From an uncultured Agathobaculum sp. (GTDB taxonomy: Bacteria; Bacillota; Clostridia; Oscillospirales; Butyricicoccaceae), in contig CALWEB010000117.1 of assembly GCA_944376955.1 (NCBI GenBank), positions 1 through 7,695 of the forward strand: 7,695 nt of DNA. Reading direction: 5' to 3'. Position 1 is the first letter of the stretch; each line of letters starts with the position of its first letter. A program made the position numbers and the translations under genes. Positions 1 to 5,881 of the stretch are shown in pieces. The notes under the pieces were generated by a model that made no database searches, was not told the origin of the DNA, and saw nothing but the letters and a program-made list of their open reading frames with translations.

Positions 1-199
1 TTGCTTCCAAACGGCCGTATGCGCCGGTTACCTGTGCCAGCACCGCGCGGTTGAGCGCCAGATTTGCCTGCTCGTCCCGCGACGCATCCAGATGGTAGTC
101 GCAGAAGCGGCAGCGCTTCCACGCGCAACCCCGGCCGCGCAGCAGCACGATCTCACGCGGGTTTTTGTCCTCGATCACCGAATAGCGCGTCATTTCCAC
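1..199 (-). CDS. Radical SAM protein, N-terminal part only (possibly queuosine/queuine-related)
   Basis: Only about 66 codons are visible; the gene runs off the left edge. Counting from a GTG start at 199-197, the protein begins MEMTRYSVIEDKNPREIVLL and then carries C25-A-W-K-R-C30-R-F-C33-D-Y-H. This is a cysteine triad of the kind that binds the [4Fe-4S] cluster of radical SAM enzymes, but spaced CX4CX2C rather than the usual CX3CX2C. GTG was chosen because GGAGGGGG (minus strand, 214-207) lies 7 bases before it; the in-frame ATG at 193-191 would leave 13 bases. From memory of the family, proteins starting with a similar sequence and a CDYHxD stretch occur in Clostridia and some are linked to queuosine precursor salvage. 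That link is inference and no substrate can be read from this fragment. The gene lies behind a long hairpin-rich leader with its own promoter and terminator. Confidence 0.72.
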   Translation of the reverse strand, partial: MEMTRYSVIEDKNPREIVLLRGRGCAWKRCRFCDYHLDASRDEQANLALNRAVLAQVTGAYGRLEA

Positions 200-503
200 C
201 GGTTTTCCCCCTCCGTTTGGCAAAAAAATAAGGCGTACCCCTAACGGTACACCATCCACACGCGCTCTGCGCGCCGTCAAACAGAAAATTTGCAAACATG
301 CAAATTTTCATCAAAACCGTGGCTCTGCCGCGGTTTTGATACCATAGCGAAAGAAGTTTCGACAAAGGAGGAACTTTTTTCGCTTAGGACGTGTCCGAGC
401 AAGGCTTGGCGCGTCCTCTCTCGCTTGAAAGCGTGGTTTCAAGCGAAAATCCGTAGTTTTGTTTAAAGACAGGATGGTTCCGAACTGTCTGTTATGGAAT
501 TGC
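200..503 (-). ncRNA. Hairpin-rich 5' leader or stand-alone structured RNA upstream of the radical SAM gene
   Basis: No convincing gene lies here, but inverted repeats fill the stretch. Reading leftward from the predicted start they are: 467-490 (6 bp, 12-base loop); 421-446 (10 bp perfect, 6-base loop); 387-416 (7 bp, one bulge, 6 bp, 3-base loop); 346-384 (13 bp plus one bulged pair); 310-340 (14 bp, 3-base loop); 284-309 (11 bp perfect, 4-base loop); 261-273 (5 bp, 3-base loop); and the terminator stem 232-253. A competing pairing of 377-385 with 441-449 (9 bp) would break two of these stems, so the RNA could switch between folds. The promoter at 510-537 and the terminator at 222-253 bracket it. 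It may be a riboswitch or attenuator leader, a small RNA, or an interspersed palindromic repeat. I did not recognise preQ1, T-box or glycine riboswitch consensus elements. Confidence 0.5.
222..253 (-). terminator. Intrinsic terminator/attenuator before the radical SAM gene
   Basis: On the minus strand the RNA would form GGUGUACC / GGUACGCC (8 bp with one G-U pair, 6-base loop, 253-232) followed directly by UUAUUUUUUU (231-222). The G-U pair works only in the minus-strand RNA, which supports leftward reading. It ends about 22 bases before the radical SAM start codon, with no coding gene between it and the promoter at 510-537. It is therefore best explained as a conditional attenuator or as the end of a small RNA. 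Confidence 0.7.
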
Positions 504-509
504 TTTTCC

Positions 510-537
510 ATTATACCGGATTGCGCGCGAAAGTCAA
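510..537 (-). promoter_or_regulatory. Sigma-A-type promoter for the leftward transcript
   Basis: On the minus strand TTGACT (537-532) is separated by 16 bases from a perfect TATAAT (515-510). Transcription would start near 503 and run left through the hairpin-rich region into the radical SAM gene, giving an untranslated leader of about 300 bases. No equally good promoter was found on the plus strand for the divergent symporter gene. The match is close to consensus, so it is probably real, although spacer 16 is slightly short. Confidence 0.75.
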
Positions 538-589
538 GCATATTTCGCATGGCCGCCCGGCATATACTTTCCCGAATGGAGGGATGTGC

Positions 590-1987
590 ATGACCATGGA
601 CACCATTGCGCGGGTCAACGACGCGGTGCGCGGCGTCATTTGGGGCGTTCCCATGCTGGTATTGCTCATGGGTACGGGTGTTTACTTCACCCTGCGCACC
701 GGCCTGTTTCAGGTGCGGTACATCCGGCTGTGGCTCGGACGCACCGTACTGTCCTGCTTTGGGGACAAAACACGGCGCGTGGGCGGCATCTCCCCCTTTG
801 CCACCATGTGTACCGCGCTCGCCGCGACCGTCGGCACGGGCAACATTGCGGGCGTCGCCACCGCGCTGACCATTGGCGGCCCGGGCGCGGTGTTCTGGAT
901 GTGGGCCGCGGCCTTTTTCGGCATGATGACCGCCTTTGCGGAAAACACACTCGGGATGCTGTATCGCGAAAAAGGCGCGGACGGCATGTGGCGCGGCGGG
1001 CCGATGCTGTACCTGAAAAAGGGACTGCACGCGCCCGTCCTCGCCGGGGCGTTTGCCCTGTTCTGCGCGCTCGCCTCATTTGGCATCGGCAACATGAGCC
1101 AGTGCAACTCAATCGCGGGCGGACTGCGCGGTGTATTCGGTGTGCCGCCGCTCGTAACCGGCCTCGTCACCGCCGCGCTGCTCGGTGCGGTCATGCTGGG
1201 CGGTCTGGGGCGCATTTCGCGCGTGACAACCGCGCTGGTGCCCGCCATGGCGCTGTTTTACATGGGCGGTGCGGCGGTCGTGCTGTGGTGCCGCCGTGAT
1301 TTTATTCCACAAGCCTGTGGACAAATCCTGTCCTGCGCCTTTGACCTACGGGCGGCGGGCGGCGGCGCGGTCGGTTTTGGACTGGCACAAGCCATTCGCA
1401 TTGGCATCTCACGCGGCGTGTTCTCCAACGAAGCCGGGCTGGGCTCGTCGGTCATGGTACATACGGCGGCGGATGCGAAAGAGCCGTGCGAGCAGGGTAT
1501 GTGGGCTGTTTTCGAGGTCTTTTTTGATACGATTGTCATGTGTACCGTGACCGCACTCGTCATCCTGTCAAGCGGCGTCTATGACCCCGCGCAGTACGGC
1601 CTTGCAGCGGGCACGCCGCTGCTTACGCAGCTCGAAACCGGCGCGGCGCTGACCGCGCGCGCGTTTTCCGCGGTGTTCGGCGCGCCGGGCGGTGCGTTTG
1701 TCGCCGTTTCATTGGCGCTGTTCGCCTTTTCTACCCTGCTCGGCTGGTCGTATTATGGCCAGCGCGCAGCGGAATATCTGTTCGGGCCGCGCGTGATACC
1801 GTTCTATAAAGGGTTGTTCGTCGCGGCGGCGGCTGCGGGCTGCATGATGCGGCTGGATCTGGCGTGGGCGCTGTCCGACACATTCAACGGCCTGATGGCG
1901 CTGCCCAATCTGGCGGGCGTGCTGGCGCTGCGGCGCGATGTGCTGGCCGAATGGCGGCGCTACCGCCGCACCAACCATATTATTTGA
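590..1987 (+). CDS. AGCS-family sodium:alanine/glycine symporter
   Basis: A 465-residue membrane protein of the alanine or glycine:cation symporter family (AlsT/DagA/AgcS type), which imports small neutral amino acids with Na+ (sometimes H+) across the cytoplasmic membrane. Family landmarks are clear: the conserved VGTGNIAGVATA segment (about residues 81-91), the PGAVFWMW signature (about 98-105), RGGPM after the first third, RGVFSNEAGLGSS (about 275-287) and GWSYYG near the C-terminus. Hydrophobic segments run through the whole length. Start: ATG at 590, 6 bases after GGAGGG (578-583). In-frame ATGs at 584 (too close) and 596 (12 bases away) are less likely, and the longer frame back to 494 overlaps the divergent promoter. 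The substrate (alanine versus glycine) cannot be settled. The gene faces away from the radical SAM unit; no clear terminator or promoter of its own was identified. Confidence 0.95.
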   Translation: MTMDTIARVNDAVRGVIWGVPMLVLLMGTGVYFTLRTGLFQVRYIRLWLGRTVLSCFGDKTRRVGGISPFATMCTALAATVGTGNIAGVATALTIGGPGAVFWMWAAAFFGMMTAFAENTLGMLYREKGADGMWRGGPMLYLKKGLHAPVLAGAFALFCALASFGIGNMSQCNSIAGGLRGVFGVPPLVTGLVTAALLGAVMLGGLGRISRVTTALVPAMALFYMGGAAVVLWCRRDFIPQACGQILSCAFDLRAAGGGAVGFGLAQAIRIGISRGVFSNEAGLGSSVMVHTAADAKEPCEQGMWAVFEVFFDTIVMCTVTALVILSSGVYDPAQYGLAAGTPLLTQLETGAALTARAFSAVFGAPGGAFVAVSLALFAFSTLLGWSYYGQRAAEYLFGPRVIPFYKGLFVAAAAAGCMMRLDLAWALSDTFNGLMALPNLAGVLALRRDVLAEWRRYRRTNHII

Positions 1988-2068
1988 CAATTCCTTCTAT
2001 TTTCTCCCCCCTTTCCCTCACAGATTGCACAAATTTACGTTTTTTGCACCCAAAAAGCGTTTTTGGCC

Positions 2069-2097
2069 TTGTCAATCGCCCCCATTGCGGATAGAAT
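2069..2097 (+). promoter_or_regulatory. Sigma-A-type promoter for the NhaC antiporter gene
   Basis: TTGTCA (2069-2074) is followed after 17 bases by TAGAAT (2092-2097), each one mismatch from consensus with ideal spacing. Transcription would begin near 2104, giving a leader of about 50 bases. This implies that the antiporter gene is transcribed independently of the symporter 167 bases upstream. Confidence 0.7.
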
Positions 2098-2106
2098 AAA
2101 AGAGCA

Positions 2107-2134
2107 TTGCAGGACAAAGACATCTATCCTGCAA
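2107..2134 (+). promoter_or_regulatory. Stem-loop at the 5' end of the NhaC mRNA
   Basis: TTGCAGGA (2107-2114) and TCCTGCAA (2127-2134) form a perfect 8-bp stem with a 12-base loop, starting a few bases after the predicted transcription start. It lies upstream of the ribosome site (AAGGGGG, 2139-2145) without covering it. No U-tract follows, so it is not a terminator. A 5' stabilising hairpin or a protein-binding site are both possible. The fold is seen; any function is inferred. Confidence 0.4.
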
Positions 2135-2154
2135 AATAAAGGGGGAAATAAGGA

Positions 2155-3648
2155 ATGGATTTAACGGCAACCGTATGGACGCTGCTGCCGCCAATCATCG
2201 CAATCGCGCTGGCGCTGATCACCAAGGAGGTTTACTCCTCCCTGCTTATCGGCATTCTGGCAGGTGCGCTGCTGTACACAGGCTTTAACCCGCTTCATGC
2301 CGTCGAAACGACGTTCACAGTCATGGGCGGCAAGCTGGGAGACAACATCAACATCTGTATTTTCTTGGTGCTGCTCGGCATTCTGGTGTCACTGGTCACC
2401 AAATCGGGCGCATCGCGCGCTTACGGCGACTGGGCGGTCAAAACCATCCGGACGCGCCGCGGCGCTTCGTTTGCAACTTCCTTTCTCGGCATGTTCATTT
2501 TTGTCGATGACTACTTTAACTGTCTGACCGTTGGCACGGTCATGCGCCCGGTCACCGACAAGTACAACATCACGCGCGCCAAGCTGTCGTATATCATCGA
2601 CGCGACCGCCGCGCCCGTGTGCATCATCGCACCGATCTCCAGCTGGGCGGCGGCGGTCGGCTCTTCCCTGCCCGAGTCCAGCTCGATGGATGGCTTCTCG
2701 CTCTTTTTGCAGACCATCCCGATGAACCTGTACGCAATCTTGACCATCCTGTTCCTGATCTGGCTGATGGCGGTCGATTTCGACTTCGGCCCGATGGAAA
2801 AGTATGAGCGCACACACCGCGGCGAAGACCTCTCCCACAAGGAGGAGAACTACGTCGTCGGCGGCGCAGGCAAGGTGTATGACCTCATCCTGCCGATCTG
2901 TGTGCTGATTGTGCTGTGCATCGCCGGAATGCTCTATACCGGCGGCATCCTCGAGGGCGTCAGCGTCATTGACGCATTTGCCAACTGTGATTCTTCGACC
3001 TCGCTGGTGCTTGGCTCGTTCTTTACACTGGTCTTTACCTTTATCCTGTATATCCCGCGCAAGGTGCTGTCCTTTGGCCAGTTCTGCGAGGCATTCACCG
3101 AGGGCTTTAAGTCCATGGTGCCCGCCATCCTCATTCTGACGCTCGCCTGGACGTTGTCCGGCGTCTGCTCGGAGGAGTACCTCAATATCGGCGGTTTTGT
3201 CTCCTCGGTGGTCAATGGCAACTCCATGGTGTCCATGCTGATGCCCGCCATCTTCTTCCTGATCGCGCTCGGCCTTGCGTTTGCCACCGGTACCTCGTGG
3301 GGCACATTCGGCATCCTGATCCCGATTGCGGTTGCGGTCTTTGGCGACGCACCCAACACCATGCTGGTGATGACCGTCGCGGCCTGCCTGTCGGGCGCGG
3401 TCTGCGGCGACCATATCTCACCGATTTCGGATACCACAATTCTGGCATCCGCCGGTGCGCAGTGCAACCATATTGACCACGTCTCCACCCAGATGCCCTA
3501 CGCGCTGATGATCGCTGCAATCAGCTTTGTCGGCTTCCTGGTCGGCGGCTTTGTCGGCAGCGGCTTGGTTGCGCTGGTTCTGGGCATTGTACTGCTGGTT
3601 ATCGTCACGGCTCTGATCACCGCGCGGCATAAAAAGACAAAGGCGTAA
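2155..3648 (+). CDS. NhaC-family Na+/H+ antiporter
   Basis: A 497-residue polytopic membrane protein of the NhaC antiporter family, expected to exchange cytoplasmic Na+ for external H+ (some relatives exchange organic acids or amino acids instead). Visible family features include an N-terminal hydrophobic region, FIFVDDYFNCLTVG (about 114-127) with the paired Asp, YIIDATAAPVCIIAPISSWAA (about 146-166), SWGTFGILIPIA in the C-terminal half, and CGDHISPISDTTILASAGA (about 417-435). A charged loop around residues 205-240 separates two hydrophobic halves, and the C-terminus ends with basic residues. Start: ATG 2155, 9 bases after AAGGGGG. It has its own promoter (2069-2097) and is followed by a GC-rich hairpin (3680-3701). 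Next to a Na+-coupled amino-acid symporter, a role in expelling the imported Na+ is plausible. Substrate assignment within NhaC relatives is uncertain. Confidence 0.93.
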   Translation: MDLTATVWTLLPPIIAIALALITKEVYSSLLIGILAGALLYTGFNPLHAVETTFTVMGGKLGDNINICIFLVLLGILVSLVTKSGASRAYGDWAVKTIRTRRGASFATSFLGMFIFVDDYFNCLTVGTVMRPVTDKYNITRAKLSYIIDATAAPVCIIAPISSWAAAVGSSLPESSSMDGFSLFLQTIPMNLYAILTILFLIWLMAVDFDFGPMEKYERTHRGEDLSHKEENYVVGGAGKVYDLILPICVLIVLCIAGMLYTGGILEGVSVIDAFANCDSSTSLVLGSFFTLVFTFILYIPRKVLSFGQFCEAFTEGFKSMVPAILILTLAWTLSGVCSEEYLNIGGFVSSVVNGNSMVSMLMPAIFFLIALGLAFATGTSWGTFGILIPIAVAVFGDAPNTMLVMTVAACLSGAVCGDHISPISDTTILASAGAQCNHIDHVSTQMPYALMIAAISFVGFLVGGFVGSGLVALVLGIVLLVIVTALITARHKKTKA

Positions 3649-3679
3649 CCCGCTGCACCGGATGACAACTGTATTTTCT

Positions 3680-3710
3680 GGCTCCCCCAAACGGGGGAGC
3701 CTGTTCTCTG
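3680..3710 (+). terminator. GC-rich terminator hairpin after the NhaC gene, weak U-tract
   Basis: GGCTCCCCC (3680-3688) and GGGGGAGCC (3693-3701) form a perfect 9-bp stem with the tetraloop AAAC, 31 bases after the stop codon. The following TGTTCTCTG has only interrupted T residues, so termination may be leaky and allow some read-through into the MATE gene, for which no clear separate promoter was seen. Confidence 0.65.
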
Positions 3711-3750
3711 CACTGCACACACCCTGATTGACCGAAAGGAAGGAATCCCA

Positions 3751-5106
3751 TTGACCACCGATCTGACCGAAGGAAAACCCTCATCCAAACTGTTCTGGTT
3801 TTCGCTGCCGCTGCTGCTGAGCGTAGCGTTCCAGCAGCTCTACCAGATGGCCGACTCGATGATCGTCGGCCGCTTTGCCGCCACGCCTGCTGCGGGTGAG
3901 CTGGCGCTTGCCGCCGTCGGCGCAAGCTATCCGATCACCCAGCTGTTTGTGGCTGTGGCGACCGGTGTCAACATCGGCACCAGCGTACTGGTGTCCCAGC
4001 TGTTCGGCGCAAAACGCTACCTGCGCATGAAAACCGCCATCTCAACTGCACTGCTGACCACCAGCATCATCGCGCTGCTGCTGACGCTGATCGGCGCGCT
4101 CGCCACCAGCGGCATCATGCGCGCTCTGCAAACCCCGGAAAACATTTTTGCGGATGGCTCGCTCTATCTGCGGGTGTATGTGTTCGGCCTGCTGTTCCTG
4201 TTCATCTATAATGTCTGCACCGGTATCTTCAACGCGATGGGCGACAGCCGCACCCCGCTCATCCTGCTGATCCTGTCCTCGGTGACCAACGTCATCCTCG
4301 ACCTGGTGTTCGTGGCCGGGTTCCACTGGGGCGTTGCGGGCGTTGCGTGGGCGACCTTCATCGCGCAGGGCGGCGCAGGCGCACTGGCCTTCCTGCTGCT
4401 GCTGCGCCGCGTGCGCTCCTTCGACACCGGCGGCCATTTCGTGTTGTTTTCGCCCGAAATGCTGCGCCGCCTGACCAACTACGCCATCCCGTCCATCGCG
4501 CAGCAAAGCTTTGTTTCGGTCGGTAACGTCATCATTCAGTATTACATCAACCTGTGCGGTGCAACGGTTATCGCGGGCTTCTCGGCGGCAACCAAGATCA
4601 ACACCTTCGCGCTGACCTGCTGCATGTCGTTCGCCTCCGGCCTGTCCAGCTATGTGGCGCAGAACATCGGCGCGCGCAAGCTCGACCGTGTCAGCCTCGG
4701 CCTCAAGGCGGGCGCCACTTACTCCCTTTCGCTTGCCGTGGTCTTTACCGCCATTTACCTGCTGTTCGCGGACTTTCTGGTCGGCCTGTTCGTGCCGGCG
4801 GGCAGTTCTTCCGGCGTCATCGACGTCGGACGGCAGTATCTGTTCATCGTCACGCCGTTTTACATCATCGTGTGCGTCAAATTCGTCTGCGACAGCGTGC
4901 TGCGCGGCGCGGGCGCAATGCGGCCGTTTATGATCACGACTTTTTCCGACCTGATCATCCGCGTGGTGCTTTCGATCGTGCTGTTCCATGTCTGGCGTGA
5001 GCTGGGCATCTGGCTGTCCTGGCCGATCGGCTGGTTCCTCGGTTCCGGGCTTTCCGCATGGTTTTACAAGACCGGCGTGTGGCGCAAAAATCTGCCTACT
5101 CTGTAA
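3751..5106 (+). CDS. MATE-family multidrug/metabolite efflux transporter
   Basis: A 451-residue protein of the MATE family, which exports drugs or metabolites from the cytoplasm using a Na+ or H+ gradient. The sequence is hydrophobic throughout with the expected two-fold MatE repeat (roughly residues 15-175 and 235-400). Typical stretches include LPLLLSVAFQQLYQMADSMIVGRF near the N-terminus, YNVCTGIFNAMGDSRTPL in the first half (about 152-169), and LRGAGAMRPFM in the second half. Length matches the family norm of about 450. Start: TTG at 3751, 6 bases after AAAGGAAGGA (3735-3744); no better ATG lies nearby before the conserved N-terminal helix. A strong terminator overlaps its stop codon. Transcription may come by read-through of the weak 3680-3701 hairpin. 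The exported substrate is unknown. Confidence 0.94.
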   Translation: MTTDLTEGKPSSKLFWFSLPLLLSVAFQQLYQMADSMIVGRFAATPAAGELALAAVGASYPITQLFVAVATGVNIGTSVLVSQLFGAKRYLRMKTAISTALLTTSIIALLLTLIGALATSGIMRALQTPENIFADGSLYLRVYVFGLLFLFIYNVCTGIFNAMGDSRTPLILLILSSVTNVILDLVFVAGFHWGVAGVAWATFIAQGGAGALAFLLLLRRVRSFDTGGHFVLFSPEMLRRLTNYAIPSIAQQSFVSVGNVIIQYYINLCGATVIAGFSAATKINTFALTCCMSFASGLSSYVAQNIGARKLDRVSLGLKAGATYSLSLAVVFTAIYLLFADFLVGLFVPAGSSSGVIDVGRQYLFIVTPFYIIVCVKFVCDSVLRGAGAMRPFMITTFSDLIIRVVLSIVLFHVWRELGIWLSWPIGWFLGSGLSAWFYKTGVWRKNLPTL

Positions 5107-5142
5107 AAAAACAGGGCTTCCCGTTGGGAGGCCCTGTTTTTT
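5105..5142 (+). terminator. Strong intrinsic terminator of the MATE gene
   Basis: Up to 17 bp of stem pair the A-rich sequence and ACAGGGCTTCCC (up to 5122) with GGGAGGCCCTGT and its T-tract (5126-5142), around the loop GTT. One T-G pair is stable only in the plus-strand RNA. The 5' A-tract overlaps the TAA stop codon and the T-tract completes a classical terminator. It should isolate the MATE gene from the downstream ABC ATPase group. Confidence 0.9.
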
Positions 5143-5152
5143 AGTATAAACC

Positions 5153-5197
5153 GGCTTTTCCTCATGCAAAATATAGGCGGAAAGGAAGGGAAAAGCC
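5153..5197 (+). promoter_or_regulatory. Stem-loop enclosing the ribosome site of the ABC ATPase gene
   Basis: GGCTTTTCC (5153-5161) is perfectly complementary to GGAAAAGCC (5189-5197), a 9-bp stem with a 27-base loop. The 3' arm abuts the TTG start codon at 5198 and covers the end of the Shine-Dalgarno stretch AAGGAAGGG (5182-5190). The fold could limit translation, which a TTG start would already keep low. A possible -10 TATAAA at 5145-5150 lacks a well-spaced -35; if used, the transcript would begin near 5157 and lose part of the stem. The pairing is seen; regulation is inferred. Confidence 0.4.
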
Positions 5198-5881
5198 TTG
5201 CTAAAGCTCATCCATGCGAGTAAAATATATCATGACAGCGGCGTTGCCGCACTGCGGGACGTCAACCTGCATGTCGCGTCCGGCGACTATGTATCCATCA
5301 CGGGCGCGTCCGGTTCTGGCAAAAGTACGCTCATGCACATTCTCGGCCTGCTGGACACACTGACCGGCGGGCAGTATCTGCTCGGCGGGACGGATGTTTC
5401 CTGCCTGCCGCCACGGGCGCTGTCCCGGCTGCGCAGCGAGCAGATTGGTTTTATCTTTCAAGGCTTTCGCCTGCTGCCCGGCATGACCGCGCTGGAAAAT
5501 GTCGCACTGCCGCTCGCCCTGCAAGGGGTACCGCGCACCGAGCGGCTGGAGCGCGCCGAACAGGCGCTGGCACGCGTCGGCCTGTCCGGCCGCGTCACCC
5601 ATCGGCCCGACCAGCTTTCGGGCGGACAGCAGCAGCGCGTGGCAATCGCGCGCGCCGTCGTCACAAGGCCGCACGTCGTACTGGCGGACGAGCCGACCGC
5701 AGGGCTTGACCCGGAAGCCGCAGAAGAAGTGCTGGGCCTGCTCGACGGCCTGCACCATGCAGGCAACACCATTGTATTGATCACACACGACCGCGCCGCG
5801 GCTTTGCGCGCGGCACGTCAGCTTTATCTGGAAAGCGGTGTGCTTTCCGGCGGGACGGTTTGTGAAGGGGGCTGTTTATGA
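5198..5881 (+). CDS. ABC transporter ATP-binding protein, LolD/MacB/FtsE-like, without adjacent permease
   Basis: A 227-residue ATPase subunit of the MacB/LolD/FtsE group, which normally drives FtsX-like permeases in peptide, lipoprotein or drug export, or in cell-envelope signalling. All nucleotide-binding motifs are intact: Walker A GASGSGKST (36-44), Q-loop Q88 in FIFQGFRLLPGMTALENVALP, signature LSGGQ (140-144), Walker B VVLADEPTAG with D164 and E165, and H-loop H197 in ITHD. Start: TTG at 5198, 7 bases after AAGGAAGGG. Its stop overlaps the dCMP deaminase start (ATGA, 4 bases), implying translational coupling. What is odd is that no membrane permease gene is adjacent on either side, so the partner must be encoded elsewhere or has been lost. 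The C-terminus ends in a short Gly/Cys-rich tail. The family is certain; the transported substrate is not. Confidence 0.93.
   Translation: MLKLIHASKIYHDSGVAALRDVNLHVASGDYVSITGASGSGKSTLMHILGLLDTLTGGQYLLGGTDVSCLPPRALSRLRSEQIGFIFQGFRLLPGMTALENVALPLALQGVPRTERLERAEQALARVGLSGRVTHRPDQLSGGQQQRVAIARAVVTRPHVVLADEPTAGLDPEAAEEVLGLLDGLHHAGNTIVLITHDRAAALRAARQLYLESGVLSGGTVCEGGCL

Noticed and set aside
153..365. Minus-strand 70-codon open frame crossing the leader and terminator
   Set aside because: It overlaps the radical SAM start in another frame, has no ribosome site before its TTG start and encodes parts of hairpins and the U-tract; it resembles no known family.
311..511. Minus-strand open frame of about 66 codons starting at the ATG in TATAATGG, part of a longer frame extending to 1030
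   Set aside because: The ATG overlaps the predicted -10 box, so it would not be in the transcript; the frame runs through the hairpins, lacks a ribosome site and has low-complexity basic composition. The upstream part is antisense to the symporter gene.
494..589. Upstream extension of the symporter to an ATG at 494
   Set aside because: It would add 32 residues unlike the family N-terminus, has no ribosome site, and overlaps the divergent promoter; the ATG at 590 has GGAGGG at 6 bases.
2050..2066. CCAAAAA-GCG-TTTTTGG inverted repeat after the symporter as a terminator
   Set aside because: The stem is mostly A-T, has no separate T-tract after it and directly adjoins the -35 of the NhaC promoter; termination here is not convincing.
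3729..3777. Near-repeat TGACCGAAAGGAA (from 3729) and TGACCGAAGGAAAA (from 3764)
   Set aside because: Short and imperfect; the first contains the ribosome site and the second is coding, so chance similarity is the simpler explanation.
2389..5211. Long minus-strand open frames opposite the NhaC, MATE and ATPase genes
   Set aside because: They are antisense to genes with clear family motifs and arise from GC-rich codon bias; their translations are rich in Arg, Gly, His and Gln with no recognisable domain.
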